Shown one piece after another: positions 50,566 to 58,941 of a stretch of DNA of 64,000 nt. Where the stretch lies: assembly GCA_049802235.1 (NCBI GenBank), contig JBARMB010000051.1, forward strand, positions 1 to 64,000, read 5' to 3'. The stretch is from VBDM01 sp049802235. GTDB lineage: Bacteria; Pseudomonadota; Gammaproteobacteria; Burkholderiales; SG8-39. The notes under the pieces are model-generated. The model searched no databases. It worked only from the letters and a program-made list of their open reading frames with translations, and was not told the origin of the DNA. The position numbers and the translations under genes are program-made. Position 1 is the stretch's first letter; each line of letters begins with the position of its first letter.

Positions 50566-52283
50566 GCGGGGCCGCCGCGGCGCGCCGCGCCGCGCAGAGT
50601 AAAGCACACCCGCCCCGGCTCGTTGTCCCGGAGTTGCAGCGAGAAACCCGAAATCTCGGCCAGCCTGCTGGTCTGGTACAGGCCGATGCCGAAGCCGCTT
50701 TCCGAAGGCACCGGCCCTCTCAGCAGGCCCCTCAGTACCTCAGCGGCGACCGGCGCGCCGCTGTCGCAAACGGAGAACTCGATCGCGTCGTCGCAGCGGA
50801 AGCTGGCGCGAATGGCCACCGACTCGTCGAGCTTGCGCTTGCGCAGCGCGTTCTGAAGCAGATTGTCGCCGGCGCTGCCGAACAACTCCTTCGGCAACAG
50901 CAACGTTTCCCCGATCGGCTCCAGGATGAATTCGACGCCGCGGTTCGCGTAGCTGCGTTGCAGGCCTTCCCACCAGGCTTTCGCCTCGATGAAGCGGCCG
51001 CCTTCGGACTGCGGTTTCTGCAGCTTGTCGAGAGTCTGCTGCAGCCGCTGCGCAATCGCCGGCAGTTGGCGCCGCATCAGGGCGGATAGTTCATTCGCAT
51101 CTACCGTCGAGTCGCTCTCCGCCGCCGCGCACAGGACGTTGAGCGACTGCAGCAGATTCTTCACGTCATGGGTCATGCGCGCGCCGGTCTCGTGCACGGC
51201 CTGGACATAGGTCTGCTGCTGGAGCTTCTGCTCGCGCTGCTTGGCGATGTAGAATTCACCGAGCAACTGCCCGAGCAAATGAAAGTGCCACGTCAGCGAC
51301 GGGCTCAAAGGAAGCTTGGTAAACACCCTCAGATGCATTTCCTGGTTGGTGTATTCGACTGAATTCTTCGACACCTTGCCGAAATCCCCCGACTCGTCCG
51401 CCGTGTGCCAGAAGCCGCCCGACACCCAGGGCAGCTTCGCAAGACCCGCGCTGGCCTCCCGCAGGAAGCGCTCGGGCCTGGTCTCGAGCTGCGACAGTTC
51501 GGCGAGAAAGTAGAGCCATTGCTCGAATGGCAGGCCGATCGACAGCAGGTAGCGCGAGAAATACATCGAGAGCCCGGCGAAGCCCGCCCGCGGGTTCCAC
51601 GCCAGCGACAGCAGGATCAGCACGCCGGCGATGACCAACATGCTGTAGGAAAGCGCCTCCGCATACTGGAGCCCGGCCAGGGTCATGAAGGCGAAGCTGC
51701 CGAGCACCAGCACGACCAGCAACAGGAATATCAGCGTGGCGTAAAAGAAGTCGATGACCTGCGGCATCTCGGCCGAACCGACCTCCGCGGGGATCGCGAT
51801 CATCAGCAGGAACAGGATGGGCAGGCCGTACTGTGCGAACAACTGCAAGTCGCGCGGCAGCGAGACGACGATGACGCCGCTCGGAACGATCCAGACGAGC
51901 AACAACGCCACCAGGTACAGCAGCACCACCAGGTAGAAGCGGCGCAGCCAGCGCGCCTGGAACAGGAATACCTTGCCGCCGACGACGCCGGCAAGCACGC
52001 TCACCCACAGCGCCAGCAGCCACCAGTTGAGGAAGAACAGGATGCCGAGGGAAATGGCGACAACCGCCACCACCTGCATAAGAGTCAGCCGCTGCTCGCC
52101 GCGCATGAACGGCTGCCACATGATGAACAGGCCGAAGTGCGCGAGCATCAGGCCGCGGGCCCAGAAGTCCGCCGCGCCCGACGTTGTAGCAAAGTGCAAA
52201 AGCGCCAGCATGACAATAAACAGCGCCCGCCATGACTTGGCGATGACCAGCTGAGAGGCCTGGATGAGACTTCTTGTCGCCAT
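50562..52283 (-). CDS. membrane histidine kinase, PrsK-like
   Basis: A 573-residue kinase. About eight transmembrane helices fill residues 15-235, then a GAF-like region (about 262-345), then the kinase core. The phospho-acceptor is His372 in THDVKNLLQSLN, an HDxKN form like that of PrsK; the N-box is DNLLQNALRK and the G-box SGFGIGLY. It is probably the partner of the PrsR-like regulator at 35738, the only sigma-54 regulator in the window. Start chosen at 52283; the sequence before that lacks conserved content. It is divergent from the ABC-2 permease and convergent with the duplicated membrane protein. Confidence 0.82.
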   Translation of the reverse strand: MATRSLIQASQLVIAKSWRALFIVMLALLHFATTSGAADFWARGLMLAHFGLFIMWQPFMRGEQRLTLMQVVAVVAISLGILFFLNWWLLALWVSVLAGVVGGKVFLFQARWLRRFYLVVLLYLVALLLVWIVPSGVIVVSLPRDLQLFAQYGLPILFLLMIAIPAEVGSAEMPQVIDFFYATLIFLLLVVLVLGSFAFMTLAGLQYAEALSYSMLVIAGVLILLSLAWNPRAGFAGLSMYFSRYLLSIGLPFEQWLYFLAELSQLETRPERFLREASAGLAKLPWVSGGFWHTADESGDFGKVSKNSVEYTNQEMHLRVFTKLPLSPSLTWHFHLLGQLLGEFYIAKQREQKLQQQTYVQAVHETGARMTHDVKNLLQSLNVLCAAAESDSTVDANELSALMRRQLPAIAQRLQQTLDKLQKPQSEGGRFIEAKAWWEGLQRSYANRGVEFILEPIGETLLLPKELFGSAGDNLLQNALRKRKLDESVAIRASFRCDDAIEFSVCDSGAPVAAEVLRGLLRGPVPSESGFGIGLYQTSRLAEISGFSLQLRDNEPGRVCFTLRGAARRGGPA

Positions 52284-52388
52284 CTGCAATGATCCGTGGC
52301 CTTGCGCCACTCCTCCTCTGGATTTACGCTTCGCAGCCACGTATTGTGCCATCTTTGGCCCATCCCCTCCCCGGAATCCGACCGCGCC

Positions 52389-53153
52389 ATGCCCGTCATC
52401 GTCTCGTTGGCCCGAACCACTCTGATCGAGGCGGTCCGCAATCGCCTGTTGTGGCTCGCTGTCGTCATCGTCGGGGTGGCCCTGGGTCTGGCGCAGTTCC
52501 TGAACCAGGTCGCGATCACCGAGTCGCGCGAGATACAGACGGCACTGCTTGCGGCGCTCCTGCGGGTCGCGGCGGTGTTCATCGCCTCGACGTTCGTGAT
52601 CACCAGCGTGGTGCGGGAATCCAGCGACAAGGTGACCGAACTGGTGCTGTCGCTGCCGGTGCCGCGTGCCGCGTATTTCCTTGGAAAATTCGCCGGCTGC
52701 GCACTCGTCGCCGCGGCGCTCGCCGTGCTTTTCGCTCTGCCGCTGGCGCTGTTTGCGCAGCCGGCCGGGCTCGCCGCCTGGGCGGGGTCGCTCTTTTGCG
52801 AGTTGCTGATCGTGATTGCAATGAGCCTGTTCTGCGTGCTGTCGCTTGCCCAGGTGCCGTCGGCGTTCGCCGCCGTGGCCGGGTTCTACTTACTGTCGCG
52901 TTCGATGACAGCGATGCAGACCATCGCCGGCGCCGCTCTCACGGAACCGTCGCTCGTCGACCGCGTCGTCAACCGGATCGTCGATCTGATCGCCCTGCTG
53001 CTGCCCGCTCTCGACCGCATGACCGAGACGGCCTGGCTGCTCGAATCGGCGCCCGGAGCAGGCACGCTCGGCGCCGTCCTCGGTCAGACCGTGATTTACC
53101 TGGTGCTGATCGGCGCCGCCGCGCTGTTCGATCTCTACCGCAAGAACTTCTGA
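52389..53153 (+). CDS. ABC-2 type permease of the pilus region
   Basis: A 254-residue membrane protein with six hydrophobic helices, beginning MPVIVSLARTTLIEAVRNRL and with TSVVRESSDKVTELVLSLPV, the permease coupling pattern of NosY/NatB-like proteins. It has no ATPase next to it; the orphan ATPase at 35014 is the natural partner. It lies 105 bp from the divergent kinase gene and 4 bp before the next gene. Confidence 0.8.
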   Translation: MPVIVSLARTTLIEAVRNRLLWLAVVIVGVALGLAQFLNQVAITESREIQTALLAALLRVAAVFIASTFVITSVVRESSDKVTELVLSLPVPRAAYFLGKFAGCALVAAALAVLFALPLALFAQPAGLAAWAGSLFCELLIVIAMSLFCVLSLAQVPSAFAAVAGFYLLSRSMTAMQTIAGAALTEPSLVDRVVNRIVDLIALLLPALDRMTETAWLLESAPGAGTLGAVLGQTVIYLVLIGAAALFDLYRKNF

Positions 53154-53157
53154 GGCC

Positions 53158-53883
53158 ATGGCGGAACGCCCGATCGCCCATGTCCCTCGCTTGGTTCTCG
53201 CGCTGCTCGCGCTGGGCCTCGCCGCCCAGGTGGCGCTCAGGGCGACCTCTGCCCCACCCCGCCCCACGGCGGCAGATCTGACTCCCGCGCCGAGCGCCGC
53301 GGCGCTCAGACTGGCGAGCTTCGGCGATCCGATCGCGCTGGCCAAGGTGCTGATGCTGCATTTGCAGGCGTTCGACTACCAGTCCGGCAGCAATGTCCCC
53401 TATCGGGACCTCGACTACGGCCGGCTGGAAGACTGGCTATCGCGCATTCTCGAGCTGGATCCCCGCGGCCAGTATCCCTTGCTTGCCGCAAGCCGGCTGT
53501 ACGCGGAGGTGCCGGTCGAGGCGAAGCAGCGCAGCATGCTCGAATTTGTCTACCGCGAGTTCTTCGTCGATCCCGACCGCCGTTGGCCGTGGCTGGCGCA
53601 CGCCGCCGCCGTTGCGAAGCACAAACTCCACGACCTGCCGCTCGCGCGGCGCTACGCGGCCGCCATACAACGCTATGCGACGGCGCCCGATGTCCCGCTG
53701 TGGGCCAGACAAATGGAGATATTCATCCTGGAGGACATGGACGAACTGGAGACCGCGCGGATCATGATCGGGGGTGAAATCGCGAGCGGCAGAGTCAAGG
53801 ATCCGGCCGAACTGAAATTTCTGGATCAGCGCCTGAAGGAAATGGAAGCGCGGCTCACGATCCGCAAGAAAGAAAAAAAATAG
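53158..53883 (+). CDS. hypothetical TPR-like membrane-anchored protein
   Basis: A 241-residue protein with an N-terminal anchor (LVLALLALGLAAQVAL, about 12-27) and helical hairpins that look TPR-like (PLLAASRLYAEVPVEAKQRS, PLARRYAAAIQRYATAP). The C-terminal tail is Lys-rich. It is coupled to the permease gene by 4 bp, so it may serve the exporter. No family recognised. Confidence 0.6.
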   Translation: MAERPIAHVPRLVLALLALGLAAQVALRATSAPPRPTAADLTPAPSAAALRLASFGDPIALAKVLMLHLQAFDYQSGSNVPYRDLDYGRLEDWLSRILELDPRGQYPLLAASRLYAEVPVEAKQRSMLEFVYREFFVDPDRRWPWLAHAAAVAKHKLHDLPLARRYAAAIQRYATAPDVPLWARQMEIFILEDMDELETARIMIGGEIASGRVKDPAELKFLDQRLKEMEARLTIRKKEKK

Positions 53884-53887
53884 AATG

Positions 53888-53921
53888 ATTGTCGGAAAGT
53901 CGTCATAATTGTCCGGAATTC
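53888..53921. promoter_or_regulatory. tandem activator-like sites upstream of a sigma-54 promoter
   Basis: Two direct copies of a 14-bp unit, ATTGTCGGAAAGTC (53888-53901) and ATTGTCCGGAATTC (53908-53921), start 20 bp apart, about two helical turns. They lie 54-87 bp upstream of the -24 box, the normal place for NtrC-type enhancer sites. Binding by the PrsR-like regulator is inferred. Confidence 0.45.
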
Positions 53922-53974
53922 AACAATTTTTGATGATTCCCTCTATAAAAATCGCCTATTCCGGTCTAATTTTT

Positions 53975-53989
53975 GGGCATGATTCTTGC
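53975..53989 (+). promoter_or_regulatory. sigma-54 (-24/-12) promoter of the prepilin gene
   Basis: GGGCATGATTCTTGC matches the -24/-12 consensus TGGCAYG-N4-TTGC at all but the first base, with the GG and GC dinucleotides at correct spacing. Transcription would start near 54001, about 35 nt before the prepilin ATG. The region is AT-rich in contrast to its neighbours. Confidence 0.75.
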
Positions 53990-54035
53990 GAAATCAAAAA
54001 AACTACATACTCCAAAAAAAAGGATGGAGGATCTG

Positions 54036-54734
54036 ATGAAAACATGCACTTACAACAAGCGCTCGGCCCAAGCTGGTTTTACCTTGGTCGAGATCGCGAT
54101 CGTGCTGGTGATTATCGGGCTGCTGCTGGGCGGCATCCTGAAAGGTCAGGAAATGATCACCCAGGCAAAAATTAAAAATGTCATCAATGACTTCAATGGG
54201 ATCACGGCGGCAGTGACCTCCTATCAGGACCGCTACCGTGCCATACCCGGCGACGACCAGGGCGCCACGGCCCGCTGGACCGCCGCTAATCCCAACCACG
54301 GAAATAGCGACGGCATCATCACGGGTCTGTATAACGCCAACGACACTGCGGGCACCGGTGGCGCGCCGGCCGCCATAGCCGAGTCCAACCTGTTTTGGCA
54401 GCACTTGCGACTGTCGGGCTTCGTACCGGGCCCCACTAGCGGTACCGGCAGCGGCACGCCGCCCCCCAATGCAACGGGTGGCATCCTGGGCGTGGAAACC
54501 GGCGTGGCCGGAACCAGCGGCATGGGCTTCACCAGTCTCATCATCTGCACCTCCAATCTGACGGACAAGATAGCAATTGCAGTGGATACGCAGATGGACG
54601 ACTCCGCGATCGCCACCGGTCAAGTACGCGGTAATCTGCAGGCAGCGCCCAATCCGCCCACGAAGGCCACGGCCGACGCGACGGCTTACGCGGAAACCGG
54701 CACCAACCAGTATCTGCTCTGCAAAAACATGTAA
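54036..54734 (+). CDS. type IV prepilin, probable major pilin
   Basis: A 232-residue prepilin. Leader SAQAG then FTLVEIAIVLVIIGLLLGGI with Glu5, processed by a prepilin peptidase (not in the window). The globular region has YQDRYRAIPGDDQGATARW and a Gly/Ser/Thr-rich part, and ends with a Cys (LLCKNM) that may pair with Cys in SLIICTSNL. ATG at 54036 has GGAGG 5 bp upstream. Monocistronic, with its own sigma-54 promoter and terminator, so it is likely the abundantly made subunit. Confidence 0.85.
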   Translation: MKTCTYNKRSAQAGFTLVEIAIVLVIIGLLLGGILKGQEMITQAKIKNVINDFNGITAAVTSYQDRYRAIPGDDQGATARWTAANPNHGNSDGIITGLYNANDTAGTGGAPAAIAESNLFWQHLRLSGFVPGPTSGTGSGTPPPNATGGILGVETGVAGTSGMGFTSLIICTSNLTDKIAIAVDTQMDDSAIATGQVRGNLQAAPNPPTKATADATAYAETGTNQYLLCKNM

Positions 54735-54752
54735 GCTCGCGGTTCGATCCTG

Positions 54753-54782
54753 AAAAAGCCCGCCTCGCGCGGGCTTTTTTTT
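54753..54782 (+). terminator. Rho-independent terminator of the prepilin gene
   Basis: AAAAAGCCCGC and GCGGGCTTTTTT form a strong GC stem with a short CTCG-containing loop followed by an uninterrupted T run, 19 bp after the prepilin stop. Confidence 0.9.
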
Positions 54783-54791
54783 CGGCGCGAT

Positions 54792-56759
54792 TCATCCCTG
54801 CAGCAGCCGTATCTCGGCCGCGGCGAGCTGCTCCGGAGTGCCGAGCAGCACCACCACGTCCCCGTCCTGCAAGCGGGTTTCCGGGTCCGGCGAAACCATC
54901 CGCACCTCGCGCCGGCGGATGGCGGTGACGCTCACGCCGAGGGCATCGAGCGCAAGCTCCCGCAGGCTGCGTCCGCTCGCCCCCGCTCCGGAGACGAGCA
55001 GCAGCGAATGCAGCCGCGGCGCCTGCGCTTCGTCAGGACTGGCTTCATCCGATCCTCCGTGAAAGAACCCGCGCAGCAGGCTGTAGCGATGCTCGCGCAC
55101 GTCACGGATTCGCCGCACCACGCGCTTGAGCGGCACGCCGAGCAGCACCAATGCGTGCGAGGCGAGCATCAGGCTCGACTCGAACGTCTCCGGCACCACC
55201 TCCGCCGCGCCAGCGGCGACCAGCCGGTCGAGATCGGCGTCGTCCAAGGTGCGCACGATCACCGGCAGCGCGGGATTGAGCTCGCGCGCATGGTGCAGGA
55301 TCTTCAACGCGAGCTGCGTGTCGGCGAAAGTGACGATGAGGGCGCTCGCGCGCCCGAGGCCCGCTGCGACCAGCGCGTCGCGCCGGGAGGCGTCTCCATA
55401 GACGACCGGCTCGCCCGCCGCGGCGGGCCCGCGCACCCGCTCCGGATCCGGATCGAGCGCGACGTAGTCAATTCCCTCCTGCTCCAGCAGGTGCGCCAGA
55501 CGCTGCCCGGTGCGGCCGTAGCCGCAGAGGATGACGTGCCGCTCGGTCGCTATGCTCTGCACCGCGATGCGGTGCAGCTCGAGTGACTTCAGCATCCATT
55601 CCGCGCTCGACCAGCGCAGCACCAGCTTGTCGCTCGCGTGGATGATGAGCGGCGAGGCGAGCATGGAAAGCAGCATCGCCGCGATCACGAGCTGCGTGAA
55701 TTCACGATCCAGCAGCGCAAAGATCTGCGCCTGGACGATCAGCACCAGTCCGAACTCGCCCGCCGAGGCGAGCGCCAGGCCCGTACGCAGCGCCGTTCCC
55801 GGCGCGGCTCCGAACAGCCGCCCAAGTGCGGCGACCAGCGCGAATTTGAACGCCACCGGCACGACGGACAACGCCAGCACGAGCATGGGATCGTTCGCCA
55901 CCACGCGCAGGTCGAGCTTCATGCCTATGGTCACGAAGAACAGCCCCAGCAACACATCGCGAAACGGCTTGATGTCCTCCTCGACCTGTTGGCGGTATTC
56001 GGTTTCTGCGATCAGCATTCCCGCCAGGAACGCTCCCAGCGCGAGCGAGAGTCCCGCCAGCTCGGTGAGCCAAGCCAGGCCCAGCGTGATCAACAACACA
56101 TTGAGAACGAACAGTTCCTGCGAGCGGCGGCGTGCAACGATATGGAACCAGCCGCGCATGAGCTTCTGTCCGAGAAACAGCAGGATCGCAAGTACTGCCG
56201 CCGCCTTGGCGAGCGCAAGAACGAGCCGCGGCGCCAGCTCGCCGCCGCCCTCGGCGATCGCAGGAATGACGATGAGCAGCGGCACCACGGCGAGATCCTG
56301 GAACAACAACACTCCGACGATGTCGCGCCCGTGCGGCGTCTCGAGCTGCATGCGCTCGGCGAGCATGCGGATCACGATCGCGGTGGAGGACATGGCGAGC
56401 GCGCCGCCCAGAGCGAGCGCCGATTGCCAGGGCATGCCGGCGAGCGGCGCCACGGCGAGCGCCGCGACGAGCGTGAGCAGTACCTGGGCGAGGCCCAGGC
56501 CGAAGACCGTGCGGCGCATGTGAAACAGCTTCGGCAGGCTGAACTCGAGGCCGATCGAGAACATCAGGAATACCACGCCGAACTCCGCCAGGCGGCGCGC
56601 CTCTTCGGTATCGGGAATCCACGCCAGGGCGAGAGGCCCCACGGCCACGCCGACCACCAGATACCCGAGCAGAGGCGGCATGTGCAGCGACCGGAGCACG
56701 ATCACCGCGAACACCGCGCATGCCAGCAGTACCAGCACCAGATCGAGACTGCTATGCAT
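54792..56759 (-). CDS. KefB/KefC-type monovalent cation:proton antiporter
   Basis: A 655-residue CPA2 antiporter: about 12 hydrophobic helices (1-385) with GVVFLMFSIGLEFSLPKL and FLAGMLIAETEYRQQVEEDI, then a TrkA-N (RCK-N) domain HVILCGYGRTGQRL (about 409-422) and a TrkA-C domain at about 565-655. It moves K+ or Na+ against H+ under nucleotide control. Adjacent to kdsD, as in many betaproteobacteria. Convergent with the prepilin terminator. Confidence 0.88.
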   Translation of the reverse strand: MHSSLDLVLVLLACAVFAVIVLRSLHMPPLLGYLVVGVAVGPLALAWIPDTEEARRLAEFGVVFLMFSIGLEFSLPKLFHMRRTVFGLGLAQVLLTLVAALAVAPLAGMPWQSALALGGALAMSSTAIVIRMLAERMQLETPHGRDIVGVLLFQDLAVVPLLIVIPAIAEGGGELAPRLVLALAKAAAVLAILLFLGQKLMRGWFHIVARRRSQELFVLNVLLITLGLAWLTELAGLSLALGAFLAGMLIAETEYRQQVEEDIKPFRDVLLGLFFVTIGMKLDLRVVANDPMLVLALSVVPVAFKFALVAALGRLFGAAPGTALRTGLALASAGEFGLVLIVQAQIFALLDREFTQLVIAAMLLSMLASPLIIHASDKLVLRWSSAEWMLKSLELHRIAVQSIATERHVILCGYGRTGQRLAHLLEQEGIDYVALDPDPERVRGPAAAGEPVVYGDASRRDALVAAGLGRASALIVTFADTQLALKILHHARELNPALPVIVRTLDDADLDRLVAAGAAEVVPETFESSLMLASHALVLLGVPLKRVVRRIRDVREHRYSLLRGFFHGGSDEASPDEAQAPRLHSLLLVSGAGASGRSLRELALDALGVSVTAIRRREVRMVSPDPETRLQDGDVVVLLGTPEQLAAAEIRLLQG

Positions 56760-56812
56760 GCGGAAGTTGTTGTTTCATTGGGCGGGCGGGAAGAATGGCG
56801 GAGCCGGTCTGG

Positions 56813-56818
56813 TATACT
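56813..56818 (+). promoter_or_regulatory. extended -10 box next to the kdsD start
   Basis: TATACT with TGG before it is an extended -10 (TGn). Transcription would begin at about 56825-56826, at or one base before the kdsD ATG, and no ribosome site is visible. This suggests a leaderless mRNA. Confidence 0.4.
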
Positions 56819-56825
56819 TGAATCT

Positions 56826-57830
56826 ATGATAACGGTAGTCCCTCGTGCCGACCAGAAGGTGATTTCAGCCTCGGCGCTCGAGCTTGCGCGCAAAGTACTG
56901 GCAATCGAGGCCGATGCCGTTGCCGCCCTCATTCCACGACTCGATCAGCGCTTTCTCGACGCCGTCGGATTGATCCTCGGTTGCCGCGGCCGCGTCGTCG
57001 TGAGCGGCATCGGCAAGTCCGGACACATTGCGCGCAAGATCGCCTCGACCCTGGCGAGCACCGGGACGCCGGCGTTTTTCGTTCATGCAGCCGAAGCCGC
57101 CCATGGCGATCTGGGCGTGATCGCTCGCGACGACGTCATGGTGGCGCTGTCCTATTCGGGCGAGTCCGACGAGCTGCTCACCATCGTTCCGCTGATCAAG
57201 CGGCAGGGAGCAAAACTCATCGCCATCACCGGCAGCGCCGATTCGGCGCTCGCGAAGGAAGCCGATGTGCATCTGGACGCCCGCGTGGCGCAGGAGGCGT
57301 GTCCGCTCAACCTCGCGCCGACGGCGAGCACCACCGCGGCGCTGGCGCTCGGCGATGCGCTCGCGATCGCGCTTCTCGATGCGCGCGGGTTCGGCGCCGA
57401 TGACTTCGCGCGCTCGCATCCGGGCGGTGCGCTCGGGCGCAAGCTGCTCACGCACGTGTCGGATGTCATGCGCGCCGGCGACGAAGTTCCGAGCGTGCCC
57501 GACACCGCGCTGTTCTCCGAAGCGCTGCTCGAAATGTCGAAGAAAGGCATGGGCATGACCGCCATTCTCGATCGCCGGGGCAGAGTCGCGGGGATTTTCA
57601 CCGATGGCGACCTTCGCCGCACGCTCGAGCGCGTGTCCGACATCCGCTCGCTCAGGATCGCCGATGTGATGACCCGCCGCCCGCACGCCGTTCTTCCTGG
57701 CAAGCTCGCCGCCGAGGCGGTCGAGTTGATGGAGCGTCACAAGGTCAATCAGCTGCTGGTCGTGACCGAAGCCGGGGACCTGGTCGGCGCACTCAACATG
57801 CATGACCTGTTCCGGGCCAAGGTCATTTGA
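56826..57830 (+). CDS. kdsD: arabinose-5-phosphate isomerase
   Basis: A 334-residue KdsD. The SIS isomerase domain (about 40-185) contains VVVSGIGKSGHIARKIASTL and VHAAEAAHGDLG; two CBS domains follow (about 215-330, KGMGMTAILDRRGRVAGIFT). It makes arabinose 5-phosphate for Kdo. First of kdsD-kdsC-lptC-lptA, with 1-base to 20-base overlaps between them. Confidence 0.94.
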   Translation: MITVVPRADQKVISASALELARKVLAIEADAVAALIPRLDQRFLDAVGLILGCRGRVVVSGIGKSGHIARKIASTLASTGTPAFFVHAAEAAHGDLGVIARDDVMVALSYSGESDELLTIVPLIKRQGAKLIAITGSADSALAKEADVHLDARVAQEACPLNLAPTASTTAALALGDALAIALLDARGFGADDFARSHPGGALGRKLLTHVSDVMRAGDEVPSVPDTALFSEALLEMSKKGMGMTAILDRRGRVAGIFTDGDLRRTLERVSDIRSLRIADVMTRRPHAVLPGKLAAEAVELMERHKVNQLLVVTEAGDLVGALNMHDLFRAKVI

Positions 57831-58369
57831 TGCGCGGCCTCATTTCCGACGAGGTTCTGAACCGGGCGGTGCAGGTGCGGCTGATGATTTTCGATGTCGA
57901 CGGCGTGCTCACCGACGGCACCCTCACCCTCACCGAAACCGGGGCCGAAATCAAGGCATTCAACGTGCGCGACGGCCTCGGGCTCAAGATCCTGAAGGAG
58001 AGCGGAGTCGAGGTGGCGCTGCTGTCTGCGCGCCGCTCGCGCACCGTCGAGCTGCGCGCCGCCGAGCTCGGCATCGCGCTTGTCGAGCAGGGCGTCGCCG
58101 ACAAGGGCGCCGCATTCGGGCGTCTGCTCGACAGACGCGGGCTGCCTGCCGCGGCAGCCGGCTACATGGGTGACGACCTCGCAGACCTGCCGGTGCTCGT
58201 TCGCTGCGGCTTCGCGGCGAGCGTGCCCGAAGCGCCGGATGCAGTGCGCCGGCGCGTACACTATGTAACCGGCACTGGCGGAGGGCGTGGCGCCGCCCGC
58301 GAAGTCTGCGAGCTGATCATGCAGGCCCAGAACACCCTCGAGCGGGCCATCGCCCGGAGTCTTGCATGA
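57830..58369 (+). CDS. kdsC: 3-deoxy-manno-octulosonate-8-phosphatase
   Basis: A 179-residue HAD phosphatase. The nucleophile motif is FDVDGVLTDG (about 20-29) and motif III/IV YMGDDLADLPVL is intact. It removes phosphate from Kdo 8-phosphate. ATG at 57830 shares one base with the kdsD stop (TGATG). Confidence 0.94.
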   Translation: MRGLISDEVLNRAVQVRLMIFDVDGVLTDGTLTLTETGAEIKAFNVRDGLGLKILKESGVEVALLSARRSRTVELRAAELGIALVEQGVADKGAAFGRLLDRRGLPAAAAGYMGDDLADLPVLVRCGFAASVPEAPDAVRRRVHYVTGTGGGRGAAREVCELIMQAQNTLERAIARSLA

Positions 58370-58941
58370 AAAGCCGGATCACTCCCGTCCTGCCGCTCGC
58401 ACTGATGCTGTTTCTCGCGGCGCTGACGTTCTGGCTGCAGTACGCTGTGCAGGAAAGCCCCGGCGAACCCGGAGCCAGACGCCACGATCCGGATGCAATT
58501 GTCGAGAACTTCACCGTTCACCGGCTGAGCGACACCGGCAAGCCTCAGTACACGTTCTCCGCTCCGAAAATGCTGCATTTTCTCGACGACAATTCCTCGG
58601 AGGCGCTGTATCCGCGTATCGTCCAGCTGGACGACACCGGCGGCAACATCACGGCGACCGCGAATCGCGGCACCATCACCAAGGACGGCGAGGAAGCATT
58701 CCTCTACGGCAACGTGCTGATTATCCGCGAGGCCACGCCGGAGCATGAGGAGCTTCGCGCACGCACCGAGTTCCTGCACATGCTCTCGGAGAAGCACATC
58801 GCGCAAACCGACCGGCAGGTGACCATCACGCAGGGACCCTCGGTCCTGACCGGGGTTGGCATGGTGGTCAACGAGGACACGCACGAGTTCACGCTGCAGT
58901 CGCAGGTAAAAGGCACGTACGATGCGCCGAAGAGAAAGTGA
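58366..58941 (+). CDS. lptC: LPS export protein LptC
   Basis: A 191-residue LptC: N-terminal anchor (TPVLPLALMLFLAALTFWLQ), then a beta-jellyroll with DAIVENFTVHRLSDTGKPQY and RNRGTI-type segments. It passes LPS from LptBFG to LptA. Overlaps kdsC by 4 bases. Confidence 0.91.
   Translation: MKSRITPVLPLALMLFLAALTFWLQYAVQESPGEPGARRHDPDAIVENFTVHRLSDTGKPQYTFSAPKMLHFLDDNSSEALYPRIVQLDDTGGNITATANRGTITKDGEEAFLYGNVLIIREATPEHEELRARTEFLHMLSEKHIAQTDRQVTITQGPSVLTGVGMVVNEDTHEFTLQSQVKGTYDAPKRK

Noticed and set aside
51275..51290. TGGCAC-TTTCA-TTTGC on the minus strand as a sigma-54 promoter
   Set aside because: The spacing between GG and GC is one base too long and it lies inside the kinase coding sequence.
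35014..52283. PEP-CTERM/exosortase sorting locus
   Set aside because: Although the regulator and kinase look PrsR/PrsK-like, no exosortase, PEP-CTERM tail protein or Prs polysaccharide genes are present; the linked genes are for a pilus.
55638..57830. 730-codon frame starting antisense to the antiporter and running into kdsD
   Set aside because: Only the part from 56826 is real (KdsD); the upstream half is the antisense of the antiporter and has no domain content.
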